The notes under the pieces: generated by a model
Told to the model about the DNA's origin: nothing
Seen by the model: the letters and a program-made list of their open reading frames with translations, nothing else
Database searches by the model: none
NCBI RefSeq assembly: GCF_003952385.1
Contig: NZ_CP034444.1
Coordinates: 4,340,001 to 4,404,000, forward strand
Direction: 5' to 3'
DNA from: Mesorhizobium sp. M1D.F.Ca.ET.043.01.1.1
Lineage (GTDB): Bacteria; Pseudomonadota; Alphaproteobacteria; Rhizobiales; Rhizobiaceae
Length of the DNA: 64,000 bases
Made by a program: the position numbers and the translations under genes
Part shown: piece by piece, positions 47,625 through 57,819 of the stretch
Layout: every line of letters begins with the position of its first letter
Position numbering within the stretch: position 1 is the first letter of the stretch

Positions 47625-48424
47625 AACCGATGTTGTCCACCGACCTTAACGTAGCCGAGACGGCCGTCGAAAAGGCCAAGATCGAGGTCAAGAACCTCAA
47701 CTTCTTCTATGGCCAGTCGAAGGCGCTGAAGGACATCAACCTGTCACTGCCGGAGCGCAGCGTCACCGCCTTCATCGGGCCGTCGGGCTGCGGGAAGTCG
47801 ACGCTGCTGCGCGTGCTGAACCGAATCTACGAACTCTACCCGAAGCAGAGCGCCGAAGGCCAGGTGCTGCTCGACGGCAAGAACATCCTCGACCGCTCGC
47901 AGGACCTCAACCTGCTCAGGACCAAGATCGGCATGGTGTTCCAGAAGCCGACGCCGTTCCCGATGTCGATCTACGAGAACATCGCCTTCGGCGTCCGGCT
48001 GTATGAGAAGATCAGCAAGGCCGAGATGGACAACCGGGTCGAGTCGGCGCTGAAGCGGGCGGCGCTGTGGAACGAGGTCAAGGACAAGCTCAACGCCAGC
48101 GGCCAGAGCCTTTCGGGTGGCCAGCAGCAGCGGCTCTGCATCGCCCGCACGGTGGCGGTGAAGCCGGAGGTCATCCTGCTCGACGAGCCGGCATCGGCGC
48201 TCGATCCGCTGTCGACGGCCAAGATCGAGGAGCTGATCGACGAGCTGCAGGCCGACTACACGATCGTGATCGTCACCCACAACATGCAGCAGGCGGCGCG
48301 TGTGTCGCGGCAGACGGCGTTCATGTATCTCGGCGAGCTGGTCGAGTTCGACCGGACCGAGAAGATCTTCACCTCGCCTCGCGAGAAGCGCACCCAGGAC
48401 TACATCACCGGCCGCTTCGGCTGA
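47621..48424 (+). CDS. pstB: Phosphate ABC transporter ATP-binding protein
   Basis: ATPase subunit, 267 residues. Walker [14 protein letters not shown]-loop [19 protein letters not shown] (family-specific), signature [17 protein letters not shown], Walker [14 protein letters not shown] and the switch His in [11 protein letters not shown] are all present. Its start overlaps the pstA stop (ATGA). Confidence 0.97.
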   Translation: MKPMLSTDLNVAETAVEKAKIEVKNLNFFYGQSKALKDINLSLPERSVTAFIGPSGCGKSTLLRVLNRIYELYPKQSAEGQVLLDGKNILDRSQDLNLLRTKIGMVFQKPTPFPMSIYENIAFGVRLYEKISKAEMDNRVESALKRAALWNEVKDKLNASGQSLSGGQQQRLCIARTVAVKPEVILLDEPASALDPLSTAKIEELIDELQADYTIVIVTHNMQQAARVSRQTAFMYLGELVEFDRTEKIFTSPREKRTQDYITGRFG

Positions 48425-48444
48425 GTTCATACGAGGACATCATC

Positions 48445-49149
48445 ATGGCCCATACGGTCGCTTCCTTCGACGAGGATCTGAGGCAGATCAGCCAGCTTAT
48501 CCGTGACATGGGCGATCTTGCCGGGTCGATGGTCGGCGCGTCGACCAAGGCTCTGCTCAACTCCGACAACGCGATGGCGCAGCGCGTGGTCTCCGACGAT
48601 GCCATCATGGACGCGCGGCAGCGCGAGCTCGACGACCGCGCCATCACGCTGATCGCCAAACGCCAGCCGATGGCCGACGACCTGCGCAGCGTGGTCGGCG
48701 CCATCCGCATGGCCGGCGACCTCGAGCGCATCGGCGACCTTGCCAAGAACATCGCCAAGCGCGTCGGCTCGGTCGGCGTCAGCGCCGCGCCGCGCGACCT
48801 GTCGCACTCCATCGATTCGATGGCGCAGCTGGTGCTGATCCAGGTCCAGGGCGTGATCGAGGAATATACGGCGGGCGACGCCACGGCGCTCGCCAAGCTG
48901 CGCAACGACGACGAGCGCATCGACGTCAAATACACCTCCGTCTTCCGCGAGCTCCTGACCTACATGATGGAAGACCCGCGCAACATCACGGCTTGCACGC
49001 ATCTTTTGTTCTGCGCCAAGAATCTGGAGCGCATCGGCGACCATGTGACCAATATCGCCGAGAACGCCTATTATGTGCTGACCGGCACGCAATTGCCCGC
49101 GAACCGTCCGAAACAGGACGAGACGGCGATGTCGGCGCCGGCGGCCTGA
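48445..49149 (+). CDS. phoU: Phosphate signalling protein PhoU
   Basis: A 234-residue, all-helical protein with two repeats of three helices. Each contains the metal-binding ERIGD motif (AGDLERIGDLAKNIA and AKNLERIGDHVTNIAENAYY). It links the Pst transporter state to the PhoR kinase and so represses the Pho regulon when phosphate is ample. It lies 20 bp after pstB and 18 bp before phoB. No phoR is in this window, so its partner kinase is elsewhere. Confidence 0.95.
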   Translation: MAHTVASFDEDLRQISQLIRDMGDLAGSMVGASTKALLNSDNAMAQRVVSDDAIMDARQRELDDRAITLIAKRQPMADDLRSVVGAIRMAGDLERIGDLAKNIAKRVGSVGVSAAPRDLSHSIDSMAQLVLIQVQGVIEEYTAGDATALAKLRNDDERIDVKYTSVFRELLTYMMEDPRNITACTHLLFCAKNLERIGDHVTNIAENAYYVLTGTQLPANRPKQDETAMSAPAA

Positions 49150-49167
49150 CAGCGAAGGTAGCTCTAT

Positions 49168-49857
49168 ATGATCGCGCCACGCATCATGGTGGTGGAGGAT
49201 GAGGAGCCGCTGGGGGTGCTGCTCCGTTACAACCTCGAATCCGAAGGCTATCAGGTCGAGGTGGTGACCCGCGGCGACGAGGCCGAGATCCGCCTGCAGG
49301 AGAACGTGCCTGACCTTCTGGTGCTCGACTGGATGGTGCCGGCGGTTTCCGGCATCGAGCTTTGCCGGCGGCTCAGGATGCGGCCCGAGACCGAACGGCT
49401 GCCGATCATCATGCTGACGGCGCGCGGCGAGGAAAGCGATCGCGTGCGCGGCCTCTCGACGGGCGCCGACGACTACCTGGTCAAGCCGTTCTCGACGCCG
49501 GAATTCATGGCCCGGGTCAAGGCGCTGCTGCGTCGCGCCAAACCGGAGGTGCTGTCCAGCGTGCTCAAGGTCGGCGACATCGTGCTCGACCGCGAATCGC
49601 ACCGCGTCTACCGCAAGAAGAGCGAGATCAGGCTCGGCCCGACCGAGTTCCGGCTTCTCGAATTCATGATGCGGCATCCCGGCCGGGTGTTCTCGCGCAG
49701 CCAGCTGCTCGACAATGTCTGGGGCGAGACGATCTATATCGACGAGCGCACGGTGGACGTGCATGTAGGACGCCTGCGCAAGGCGGTCAACAACGGCCGC
49801 ATGCCGGATGTCATCCGCACCATCCGCGGGGCGGGTTACGCGATCCGCGAGGATTAG
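49168..49857 (+). CDS. phoB: Phosphate regulon response regulator PhoB
   Basis: A 229-residue OmpR-type regulator. Receiver: VVEDEEPL and the phospho-Asp in LLVLDWMVPAVSG, with LVKPFSTPE (conserved Lys). C-terminal winged helix: GPTEFRLLEFMMRHPGRVFSRSQLLDNVWG and RTVDVHVGRLRKAV. It is the last gene of the pst operon and probably activates it through the box at 44555. The stop codon leads straight into a palindromic element. Confidence 0.95.
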   Translation: MIAPRIMVVEDEEPLGVLLRYNLESEGYQVEVVTRGDEAEIRLQENVPDLLVLDWMVPAVSGIELCRRLRMRPETERLPIIMLTARGEESDRVRGLSTGADDYLVKPFSTPEFMARVKALLRRAKPEVLSSVLKVGDIVLDRESHRVYRKKSEIRLGPTEFRLLEFMMRHPGRVFSRSQLLDNVWGETIYIDERTVDVHVGRLRKAVNNGRMPDVIRTIRGAGYAIRED

Positions 49858-49983
49858 GGATATGCTGATATTCAGGTGAGGCCGGCCTGCGAATGGCGGC
49901 TTCCTGCGCTTCCGGTACTCACGTACCTAAAGTACGCTCCGTTCCGGTTCTCGGAATCCACCATTCTCGATTCGGCATATCCC
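49857..49983. repeat. ATTCAGGTGAGG palindromic element, short copy
   Basis: Begins on the last base of the phoB stop codon. Ends GGGATATGC / GCATATCCC are perfect 9-bp inverted arms. Inside, CTGATATTCAGGTGAGGCC, the ACGTACCTAAAGTACG palindrome and CCGGTTCTCGGAA match the element at 32936, with about 70 central bases absent. It is on the convergent side of phoB and the ROK gene, so it could act as a terminator for both. Confidence 0.75.
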
Positions 49984-50001
49984 GGCGCTTGAGCTTGTGG
50001 C

Positions 50002-51237
50002 TTATGCGACGTGCTTGCCCGTTCTTGCCTGAACGCCCGGCGCGAAGATCTCCTGGTCGACGAAGGTCAGCGCGCGCATGGCGCAGCCTTCGCGGATCAG
50101 CGGCAATTCGTTCGGCTCGGTATCGAAGGAGATCGACTGCGAATGCTGGCCGCCGGCGGTCTGGGCGATCGCCTCGCGCAGCGCCGGCTCGATCAGGTCG
50201 AAGGCGGCGGCGCTGACGCCGACCATGGCGACCGGCGCCGGGTCGATCAGCGCGAACAGGCTGCCGAGGCTGAAGCCCAGGGCCTCGCCCGCCCGGCGAT
50301 AGGCCTCGCGCTCCGGACCATCCTTCTCGCGCGCCTTGGCGGCGAGCGCGCGCATGTCGGCATCGCCGACATCGACCGGCTCTGCATCCTCGCTCATCTT
50401 CATGGCGCTGCGCCAGATGGCGTAGTTGCCGGCATAGGCCTCGACGCAGCCGCGCCGTCCGCAGCGGCAGAGCGCGCCGCCCGGACGGTGGATCATGTGG
50501 CCGAACTCGCCGCCCGAGGAGTGCGTGCCGGTGAACAGCTCGCCCTTCAGCACCAGCCCCATGCCGATGCCGTGCGAGAGCAGGATGGCGATGAAATTGT
50601 CGCGATAGCGGTCGGGGTCGCGCCATTGCAGCGCCACCGCCATCATGTTGCAGTCGTTCTCCATGGTCGCCGGGATGCCGAATTCCTTTTCCAGGATGTC
50701 GGCGAAGGGAATGTCGGTCAGCGGCGTGATCGGCGACCACAGCATGGCACGGGCATGGGAATCGGTGATGCCCTGGATGCCCATGGCGAGGCGGGCGACG
50801 CTGCCGACATCGAGGTCCGGATCCTCCAGCCGGCGCCGCACGATCGCAATGCATTCGCCGATCAGCTCTTCGCGCGGCATGGTAAGGGTATCGAGGCGAC
50901 GCTGCTCCTCGGCGATGACCTGGCCGGCATAGTCGATGACGGCGACAGAGAGGAAATTCAGCGACAGCACCACCGTCACCACCGCCGCCACCTCGGGATT
51001 GAGGGCGAGGCCGACCTGCGGCCGGCCGCGCTTCAGCGAAGCGGTCTCGCTCGGCCTGCTCTCGGCCAGGATGCCTTCCTGGATCAGGTCCGCGCTGATC
51101 GCCGAAATGGTCGAGTGGCTGAGTCCGGTGGTTGCGGCGATTTCCGTTCGCGACGGCTGGCCGGCCCGGCGCACGGCCGAAAGCACCATGGCGCGGTTGC
51201 GCCGGCGCAGGTCGTCGTGGCGGATTCCGACCGACAT
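50002..51237 (-). CDS. xylR: ROK-family transcriptional regulator of xylose uptake
   Basis: A 411-residue repressor. The N-terminal winged helix ([40 protein letters not shown]) is followed by a ROK sugar-binding domain with the zinc motif [12 protein letters not shown]. It is divergent from xylFHG, and the 349 bp between them hold two TTTTTTCGAG-type palindromes. It probably represses the operon and releases it on binding a pentose. The symbol rests on context; ROK repressors for other sugars look alike. Confidence 0.85.
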   Translation of the reverse strand: MSVGIRHDDLRRRNRAMVLSAVRRAGQPSRTEIAATTGLSHSTISAISADLIQEGILAESRPSETASLKRGRPQVGLALNPEVAAVVTVVLSLNFLSVAVIDYAGQVIAEEQRRLDTLTMPREELIGECIAIVRRRLEDPDLDVGSVARLAMGIQGITDSHARAMLWSPITPLTDIPFADILEKEFGIPATMENDCNMMAVALQWRDPDRYRDNFIAILLSHGIGMGLVLKGELFTGTHSSGGEFGHMIHRPGGALCRCGRRGCVEAYAGNYAIWRSAMKMSEDAEPVDVGDADMRALAAKAREKDGPEREAYRRAGEALGFSLGSLFALIDPAPVAMVGVSAAAFDLIEPALREAIAQTAGGQHSQSISFDTEPNELPLIREGCAMRALTFVDQEIFAPGVQARTGKHVA

Positions 51238-51420
51238 TTTCTCCTCCCGGTCAGCGCGGCCTCTTGATAATGCAGGCCGTCGGCGACGCGCCAGATCGGT
51301 TCAGTTCCGGACAGAGCCGTCGAACCGCCCTGGATTGTCTCGTTCAATTCCAGCGGAAAGCGTCGCGCTTCCTTGGAACTGTTTTGGGATAGTGGCAGAA
51401 GCGGCAGGGACTGTCATTAT

Positions 51421-51441
51421 TTATTGCGGGCCTCGAAAAAA
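51421..51441. promoter_or_regulatory. ROK operator, distal imperfect site
   Basis: TTATTGCGGG C CTCGAAAAAA: the right arm is identical to that of the proximal site and the left arm matches 7 of 10. Its centre (51431) is 84 bp from the other centre (51515), about eight helical turns. Confidence 0.65.
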
Positions 51442-51504
51442 AGTCCGAGGCACCTCAAAAACCATCAGAATCGCAGTTGACAGCGCTTCGGCGTTGCATC
51501 ACTA

Positions 51505-51525
51505 TTTTTTCGAGGCTCGAAAAAA
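51505..51525. promoter_or_regulatory. ROK operator, proximal perfect site
   Basis: TTTTTTCGAG G CTCGAAAAAA: perfect 10-bp arms around one base, 62 bp before the xylF start and in the divergent space to the ROK gene. The gap 51238-51586 otherwise shows AT-rich promoter-like sequence. Confidence 0.8.
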
Positions 51526-51586
51526 AGCCTCTGTGCCGGCCTTCGGGCCAGTCTGGGTCGCGCCGCAAGGGCGCAGGGAGGAAATC

Positions 51587-52627
51587 ATGAAGAAATTCGC
51601 AACCGCCATGCTGGCGGGTGTCGCCTTGTCGTTGACGCTCGCGTCGGTCGCCGAGGCGAAGGACAAGGTGATCGGCGTTTCCTGGTCGAACTTCCAGGAA
51701 GAGCGCTGGAAAACCGATGAAGCGGCGATGAAGAAGGCCATCGAGGCGGCCGGCGACAAGTATATTTCCGCTGACGCGCAGTCCAATCCGGGCAAGCAGC
51801 TGACCGACGTCGAAAGCCTGATCTCGCAGGGCGCCAATGCCCTGATCGTGCTGGCGCAGGACGCTTCGGCCATCGGGCCGGCGGTGCAGAAGGCGCTGGA
51901 CGAGGGCATTCCGGTCGTCGGCTACGACCGGCTGATCGAGAACAAGGACGTCTTCTACCTGACCTTCGACAACAAGGAAGTCGGCCGCATGCAGGCCCGC
52001 GAAGTGTTCAAGGTCAAGCCGGAAGGCAACTATGTCTTCATCAAGGGCTCGGGCGCCGACCCGAACGCCGATTTCCTCTTCGCCGGGTCCATGGAAGTGC
52101 TGAAGGAAGCCATCGACGGCGGCAAGATCAAGAATGTCGGCGAGGCCTATACCGACGGCTGGCTGCCCGCCAACGCGCAGAAGAACATGGAGCAGTTCCT
52201 GACCGCCAACGACAACAAGGTCGATGCGGTGGTGGCGGCCAATGACGGCACCGCCGGCGGCGTCGTCGCCGCGCTGACGGCGCAGGGCCTCGCCGGGACC
52301 GTTCCGGTGTCGGGCCAGGACGGCGACCACGCCGCGCTGAACCGCATCGCGCTCGGCACCCAGACCGTGTCGGTGTGGAAGGACGCGCGCGAACTCGGCA
52401 AGAACGCCGCCGAGATCGCCTCGCAGCTCGCCGACGGCAAGAAGATGGCCGACATCGCCGGCGCCAAGGATTTCACGACGCCCGGCGGCAACACCGTCAA
52501 GTCGCTGTTCCTGACCCCGGTGGCAATCACCAAGGACAATCTCAACGTCGTCATCGACGCCGGCTGGATCAAGAAGGACGAAGTCTGCGCGGGCGTTGCC
52601 GCCGGCAGCGTTGCGGTCTGCAACTGA
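51587..52627 (+). CDS. xylF: D-xylose ABC transporter substrate-binding protein
   Basis: A 346-residue periplasmic sugar-binding protein. A signal peptide (about residues 1-24, ending SVAEA) is followed by [25 protein letters not shown], the characteristic XylF opening; [17 protein letters not shown] and [14 protein letters not shown] are ligand-contact regions. It follows GGGAGGAAATC. It is the first gene of xylFHG and is controlled from the paired ROK operators. Ribose and fructose binding proteins open differently, so xylose (or a related pentose) is favoured. Confidence 0.93.
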   Translation: MKKFATAMLAGVALSLTLASVAEAKDKVIGVSWSNFQEERWKTDEAAMKKAIEAAGDKYISADAQSNPGKQLTDVESLISQGANALIVLAQDASAIGPAVQKALDEGIPVVGYDRLIENKDVFYLTFDNKEVGRMQAREVFKVKPEGNYVFIKGSGADPNADFLFAGSMEVLKEAIDGGKIKNVGEAYTDGWLPANAQKNMEQFLTANDNKVDAVVAANDGTAGGVVAALTAQGLAGTVPVSGQDGDHAALNRIALGTQTVSVWKDARELGKNAAEIASQLADGKKMADIAGAKDFTTPGGNTVKSLFLTPVAITKDNLNVVIDAGWIKKDEVCAGVAAGSVAVCN

Positions 52628-52656
52628 AGCCAGGCCGACAGCGGTTCGAAAGATAG

Positions 52657-52680
52657 CGCCGCGGCCCCAAAGCCGCGGCG
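52657..52680 (+). other. Intercistronic hairpin between xylF and xylH
   Basis: CGCCGCGGC / GCCGCGGCG, 9-bp stem with a 6-base loop, 29 bp after the xylF stop. It probably protects the xylF message and lowers downstream expression, as at pstS-pstC. Confidence 0.75.
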
Positions 52681-52775
52681 TTCGTCAAAGGGCTTCCCGC
52701 TTCAATTGGGCCGGGAAAGCAAATAAAATCGTGGTCCGGCAACCGCGCCAGACGGCAAACCGGTGGGAGGAAATC

Positions 52776-54095
52776 ATGACCGATACGACCTCAAGTACGG
52801 TCGCCGCGGACCGGGCACGCGCAGCCGAACTCAGCGCCGCCGGCCGCTTCCTCAAGGCAACCGAACTCGACACGCGCATGCTCGGCATGGTCGGCGCGCT
52901 GCTGGTCATCTGGATCGGCATCCACGTCCTGTCGGGCGGGCTTTTCCTGACGCCGCGCAACCTGTGGAACCTGTCGGTGCAGACGTCCTCGGTAGCCATC
53001 ATGGCGACCGGGATGGTGCTGGTCATCGTCATGCGCAATATCGATCTTTCCGTTGGCTCCGTCGAAGGCGTGGTCGGCATGATCATGGGCGTGGCGCAGG
53101 CCGAATTCCTGATCCGGGTCATCGGTCTCGATCTCGGAAATCCCTGGCTGTGGATCATCGCGCTCGCCGCCGGCGTGGTGCTTGGCCTGGCGATCGGCGC
53201 GTTCCAGGGCTTCATCATCGCCTATATGGAGGTGCCGGCCTTCATCGTCACGCTGGGCGGCCTGCTGGTCTGGCGCGGATTGGCCTGGATGATCACCAGC
53301 GGCCGCACGGTCGCGCCGCTCGACGCCACCTTCCAGTTGATGGGCGGCGGACCGCGCGGCTCGATCGGCGCCACGGCGAGCTGGGTCGTCGGCGTCGTCG
53401 CCTGCGCGGCGGTCGCCTTCGCGCTGCTCAACGGCCGCTCGCAGCGCAAGCGGTTCAATTTCCCGCTGCGTCCGGTGTGGGCGGAAGTCTTCCTCGGCGT
53501 CGTCGCCTGCGCCGCCATCCTCGGCGCGGTCTCAGTCGCCAATTCCTATCCGTGGCCGGTCGGCATCGTGCGCCAGTACGCCCAGCAGAACGGCGTCACC
53601 ATTCCCGAAGGCGGTCTGTTCATCGCCCACGGCATCGCCATACCGGTGCTGATGGCGGTCGCGGTCGGCATTGTCATGACCTTCATCACCAGGCGAACCC
53701 GCTTCGGCCGCTATGTCTTCGCCATCGGCGGCAATCCGGAGGCGGCCTCGCTCGCCGGCATCAACACGCGCTGGGTGACGATGAAGGTGTTCATGATCAT
53801 GGGCGTGCTGGCCTCGATCAGCGCCGCCATCTCGTCGGCGCGCCTCAACGCCGCCACCAACGCGCTGGGCACGCTGGACGAGCTCCTGGTCATCGCCGCC
53901 GCCGTCATCGGCGGCACGTCGCTCGCCGGCGGTTCGGGAACCGTGTTGGGGGCCATGCTCGGCGCGCTGCTGATGCAGTCGCTGCAGTCAGGCATGGTGC
54001 TGCTCGGCATCGACTCGCCGCTGCAAAGCATAGTCGTCGGCGCGGTTCTGGTCGTCGCCGTCTGGCTCGACACCGTCTACCGCAAGCGAGTCTGA
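52776..54095 (+). CDS. xylH: Sugar ABC transporter permease XylH
   Basis: A 439-residue permease with about ten to twelve hydrophobic segments and the BPD_transp_2 motif ([16 protein letters not shown] and [23 protein letters not shown]). Length over 400 and the periplasmic insert around residues 175-260 are typical of XylH rather than RbsC. It starts at 52776 after GGGAGGAAATC, the same site as xylF. It lies 28 bp before xylG. Confidence 0.93.
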   Translation: MTDTTSSTVAADRARAAELSAAGRFLKATELDTRMLGMVGALLVIWIGIHVLSGGLFLTPRNLWNLSVQTSSVAIMATGMVLVIVMRNIDLSVGSVEGVVGMIMGVAQAEFLIRVIGLDLGNPWLWIIALAAGVVLGLAIGAFQGFIIAYMEVPAFIVTLGGLLVWRGLAWMITSGRTVAPLDATFQLMGGGPRGSIGATASWVVGVVACAAVAFALLNGRSQRKRFNFPLRPVWAEVFLGVVACAAILGAVSVANSYPWPVGIVRQYAQQNGVTIPEGGLFIAHGIAIPVLMAVAVGIVMTFITRRTRFGRYVFAIGGNPEAASLAGINTRWVTMKVFMIMGVLASISAAISSARLNAATNALGTLDELLVIAAAVIGGTSLAGGSGTVLGAMLGALLMQSLQSGMVLLGIDSPLQSIVVGAVLVVAVWLDTVYRKRV

Positions 54096-54123
54096 GCAAG
54101 AACTTCAGGGAGGAGACGCGACC

Positions 54124-54918
<795 letters not shown>

Positions 54919-54921
<3 letters not shown>

Positions 54922-55021
54922 AGCGCGTTGCGCTGAACTGATTCAGCGCAACGCGCTTCAGTCCTTGTTCTTCTGCATCTCGTTTTCGCAAGAGCGCTGC
55001 GCACTTTTTGCGCGACATGTA
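54919..55021. repeat. Intergenic repeat (AAGCGCGTTGC family) with a 19-bp perfect stem
   Basis: TGAAGCGCGTTGCGCTGAA and TTCAGCGCAACGCGCTTCA pair perfectly around CTGA (54919-54960). The stem starts at the xylG stop codon TGA. It continues with GTCCTTGTTCTTCTGCATC and CGCTGCGCACTTTTTGCGC. It is the same family as 19725 and 20771. It also likely ends the xyl transcript. Confidence 0.8.
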
Positions 55022-55153
55022 AACGCATTAAGTTAGCCGGCTAATTTACGAATGATTGATGTGCCAGCCGCCGCGATGGTTTGGCCTCGCCATTGTGTTG
55101 GCGCGGAGACTTGCTCATAAAGGTGGTCAACCATCCATGGGCCGCACCCTGCG

Positions 55154-56797
55154 TTGAAAAAGCTCTTTCCGATCGTCGCTTTCATTGCCGTCGCGCTGAT
55201 CAGCCTGACGATGGCGGGGTTTGCCTATTTCGCGACCCAGGAGGCGGCGCGCATCAAGTTCGAGGGAACGGCCGACGACGCGCTCAACCGCATCGAGAGC
55301 CGCATCGACCTGCATCTGTCGCTGCTGCGCTCGACGCAGGCGCTGTTCGATGCCCGCAACGGCGACATCACGCGCGGCGAATTCAACGCCTTCTTCACCG
55401 CGCTCGACATCGACGACAATTTCGCCGGCCTGCGCGGCATCGGCTTCCTGCGGCTGGCAAAGACCGGCGACGAGGCGGCGGTCGAGCGCGACATCCTGCA
55501 CGATCACGGTTCGGCGCACCCGATCTATCCGGCCACCACGCAACAGCCGTGGCGAACGCCGATCGTGCTTTTCGAGCCACTCGACACGTCCAACCAGTCG
55601 ATCATCGGCTTCGACATGTTCAGCGAGCCGATGCGGCGGGCGGCGATCGAGAAGGCCATGGCCGACGACCGGCAGCATGCGAGCGGACTCGTTCAACTTG
55701 GCCAGGGACAAGGGCAGGAGCAAACCTTCCCCGGTTTCCTGGTCTTCGTGCGGCTGAACGTGGAAACGGCTCCGGACGTCATCAATGCCAGCCGTTCCTC
55801 GACCGCGGGCCTCCTCTACGCCGCCTTCCGCGCGCGCGATTTGTTCCAGGTGGCGCTCAGCAAGGCTCCGCTGCTGCCGGTCAATGTCGAGATTTATGAC
55901 GGCAAGCCGGGAGGCGACAATCTCCTGTTCCGCTCGGAGGCGCCGCCGGCCGAATCGCTTGGCGGAAGGCTTGTGGCGCGCCGGGATATCGTCGTGGCCG
56001 GCCGGCCCTGGACTGTCCTGTTTCGGCCGACGAGCGCTTTTTCGTTGCCTTCCTCGCGCGCCATTCCGGTGATGCTCGGGCTGTTCGGCCTGCTGCTGGC
56101 CGGGGCGATCGCCCTGGTGGCCCGCTATCAGGAACGCGCCTATGAGGCGAAGTCGCTGCTGCATGAGGCGACGGAGAAGAGCCTGCTGGAAAAGGAGCTG
56201 ATCCTGCAGGAGATGAAGCACCGCATCAAGAATTCGATCACAAGGGTACTGGCGATCGCGCGGCAGACTGCTTCCCAGGCCACCGACGTGAAGGAGTTCT
56301 CCGCATCATTTTCGGCGCGGCTGCAGGCGATGGCCGCGTCGCAGGACATGCTGACACGCTCGCGCTGGCAGAAAGCGGATCTCGGCGATCTCCTGCGCAT
56401 CGAACTCGGCCAGGTGTTCGGCAAGGAGCTTCCCGAAGGCATATTGTCGGGGCCAGAGGTGCTGCTCGACGAGACGACGACACAGGCGCTCGGCCTGACC
56501 TTCCACGAGCTTGCCACCAATGCGCTGAAATATGGCGAAGCCGGCAGCACGGCCAATGTTCTCAAGGGAGACTGGGCGCTGAAAGTCGACTGGATGGTGG
56601 AACGGCGCGGACGCGAGCGGACGCTGGTGCTCAACTGGCGCGAGACGGGGCAGGAAAAGCTGGAAGCACCGGCCAAGACCGGCTTCGGCACCAAGCTGAT
56701 CGATCTCAATGTCACGCGCGAGCTGCACGGCACGATCAAGCGCGATTTTCAGGCCGACGGACTGAAAGTGGAGATAAGGCTTCCGCTGGCGGAGTGA
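55154..56797 (+). CDS. CHASE-domain sensor histidine kinase of the HWE/HisKA_2 type
   Basis: A 547-residue inner-membrane kinase. TM1 (about residues 5-27) and TM2 (about 300-322) enclose a CHASE sensor (RGIGFLRLAKTGDEAAVERDI). The transmitter has the phospho-acceptor region QEMKHRIKNSITRVLAIARQTA and the HWE ATP-binding part LGLTFHELATNALKYG with GFGTKLID. HWE and HisKA_2 kinases in alphaproteobacteria often act on PhyR, encoded 4 kb away. The frame opens with a TTG at 55154. It stands alone. CHASE ligands are unknown here. Confidence 0.9.
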   Translation: MKKLFPIVAFIAVALISLTMAGFAYFATQEAARIKFEGTADDALNRIESRIDLHLSLLRSTQALFDARNGDITRGEFNAFFTALDIDDNFAGLRGIGFLRLAKTGDEAAVERDILHDHGSAHPIYPATTQQPWRTPIVLFEPLDTSNQSIIGFDMFSEPMRRAAIEKAMADDRQHASGLVQLGQGQGQEQTFPGFLVFVRLNVETAPDVINASRSSTAGLLYAAFRARDLFQVALSKAPLLPVNVEIYDGKPGGDNLLFRSEAPPAESLGGRLVARRDIVVAGRPWTVLFRPTSAFSLPSSRAIPVMLGLFGLLLAGAIALVARYQERAYEAKSLLHEATEKSLLEKELILQEMKHRIKNSITRVLAIARQTASQATDVKEFSASFSARLQAMAASQDMLTRSRWQKADLGDLLRIELGQVFGKELPEGILSGPEVLLDETTTQALGLTFHELATNALKYGEAGSTANVLKGDWALKVDWMVERRGRERTLVLNWRETGQEKLEAPAKTGFGTKLIDLNVTRELHGTIKRDFQADGLKVEIRLPLAE

Positions 56798-56855
56798 GCG
56801 AGCCTTTCAGCGGGCAACCGCTCGTTCAAATACAAGAAATGGAGGCCGGCGAGCC

Positions 56856-56900
56856 GGCCCCCAGATTGGCATTTTACGCAATTCCGAACCTGGAATTGCT
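56856..56900. repeat. Partial repeat GCAATTCCGAACCTGGAATTGC
   Basis: GCAATTCCG and TGGAATTGC pair around AACC. This is the shrunken core of the ACGGAAAACCG repeat family, in the 105-bp gap between the CHASE kinase and the glycine-zipper gene. Confidence 0.5.
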
Positions 56901-56902
56901 GA

Positions 56903-57148
56903 TCAATTGCAGCGAGCGGTGTAGATCCGGCCGCGGTGATCGCGATACTGGCAATAGCCATTGCGCAGGTTGCGGACCAAGAGGCCGGACCCGGCGCCGA
57001 CGGCCGCGCCGATCAGCGCGCCCTTGCCGCCGCCGACCAGGCCGCCCACACCGGCGCCGATCAGGCCGCCGCCGACCACATCCTGCTCGGTCGTGGTGCA
57101 GCCGCTGACAGCGACCACGGCAACCATGGCAATGATCATCTTCCGCAT
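56903..57148 (-). CDS. Glycine-zipper lipoprotein (YMGG/17-kDa antigen type)
   Basis: An 81-residue protein with a lipobox (VVAVSGC, Cys at about 17) and a glycine zipper (GGGLIGAGVGGLVGGGKGALIGAAVGAGSG) expected to form a two-helix membrane-inserted hairpin. The C-terminus (GYCQYRDHRGRIYTARC) has two further cysteines. The start at 57148 follows GAGGAGCAATTT. Such proteins sit in the outer membrane or envelope; the role is unknown. Confidence 0.88.
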   Translation of the reverse strand: MRKMIIAMVAVVAVSGCTTTEQDVVGGGLIGAGVGGLVGGGKGALIGAAVGAGSGLLVRNLRNGYCQYRDHRGRIYTARCN

Positions 57149-57230
57149 AAATTGCTCCTCACTTTTGTCCTCACTTTTGGCAGTACCAGCCGCCATTTAG
57201 CACGAAAAAACGGGGTTTGCCTGCCTGATC

Positions 57231-57557
57231 TTACTGTTGCTGAAGATAGTCTTTTTCGGGGCGCGCGCCGTTCGACGCGACAACCGTGCCGGAGACCTCC
57301 AGCGACGCGACGAGCGTGCCGTCGGGACGCACGGTCCAGAGGAGCTGATCGTAGTCGTCCTCGAGCGCCGGATCGACGGCAAGGCACTCGCCCATGATGT
57401 GCGGCGTCCGGCCCCGCAGGTCGCCCAGCGCAAAGGGCCGTTCGGCGATGCAACCCTCGAAGGTCTCGAAAACGCTGAGCGGCACCGGCAGCTCGCGGCA
57501 ATCGGTCATGGTGTCCGAGCAGCCGATGACGAGGAGCAAAGCGGCGATGTGTTCCAC
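57231..57557 (-). CDS. Small lipoprotein under EcfG control
   Basis: A 108-residue protein. It starts with GTG at 57557 behind a good GGAGG site, then has a hydrophobic stretch and lipobox (ALLLVIGCSD, Cys at about 14). The rest has four more Cys residues and no known domain. A GGAAC-N17-CGTT promoter lies upstream (57580-57605), giving a very short leader. It is therefore a member of the general stress regulon. The open frame extends far upstream, but without a signal. Confidence 0.75.
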   Translation of the reverse strand: MEHIAALLLVIGCSDTMTDCRELPVPLSVFETFEGCIAERPFALGDLRGRTPHIMGECLAVDPALEDDYDQLLWTVRPDGTLVASLEVSGTVVASNGARPEKDYLQQQ

Positions 57558-57579
57558 GGGTGATCCTCCCGCCGCCAAG

Positions 57580-57605
57580 AACGATTCTCGCCGCTCAAAA
57601 GTTCC
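57580..57605 (-). promoter_or_regulatory. EcfG-type promoter of the lipoprotein gene
   Basis: On the minus strand, GGAAC (57605-57601), 17 bases, CGTT (57583-57580). This is the EcfG -35/-10 consensus with the longer spacing. The -10 lies 22 bp before the GTG start. Confidence 0.75.
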
Positions 57606-57643
57606 TGGCCAGCTACCCTTCCCGGCCACGATACTGCGAGCCC

Positions 57644-57731
57644 TTAAGCGGCTCGGCTTTTCGCAGAATCGCCGATCCGTTTCAGGCATCTGTTCTTGCG
57701 CATTTCCAGACGGAAACCGCTATGCACTTTC
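57644..57731. repeat. Intergenic repeat (GAGCGTTTC family)
   Basis: TAAGCGGCTCGGC, CAGAATCGCCGATCCG, TTTCAGGCATCTGTTCTTG, ACGGAAACCGCTATGCAC and TTTCC align with the copies at 20667 and 58075. It overlaps the 19-bp tandem repeat that follows. Confidence 0.7.
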
Positions 57732-57788
57732 CCGGAATTGCTCCAGTGGCCCGGAATTGCTCCAGTGGCCCGGAATTGTTCCAGTGGC
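57732..57788. repeat. Three tandem copies of a 19-bp unit
   Basis: The unit CCGGAATTGCTCCAGTGGC is repeated head-to-tail at 57732, 57751 and 57770; the third copy has one T for C change. It grows out of the closing end of the neighbouring repeat (GGAATTGCTCC), so local slippage is the likely source. With the previous repeat it fills the 262-bp gap 57558-57819. Confidence 0.9.
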
Positions 57789-57819
57789 TATGCGGTTGCC
57801 GAGCGGGAAACCCATCGGA

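Noticed and set aside
57732..57788. CRISPR-like array
   Set aside because: Units are 19 bp, directly adjacent without spacers; this is a simple tandem repeat. No cas genes are in the window.
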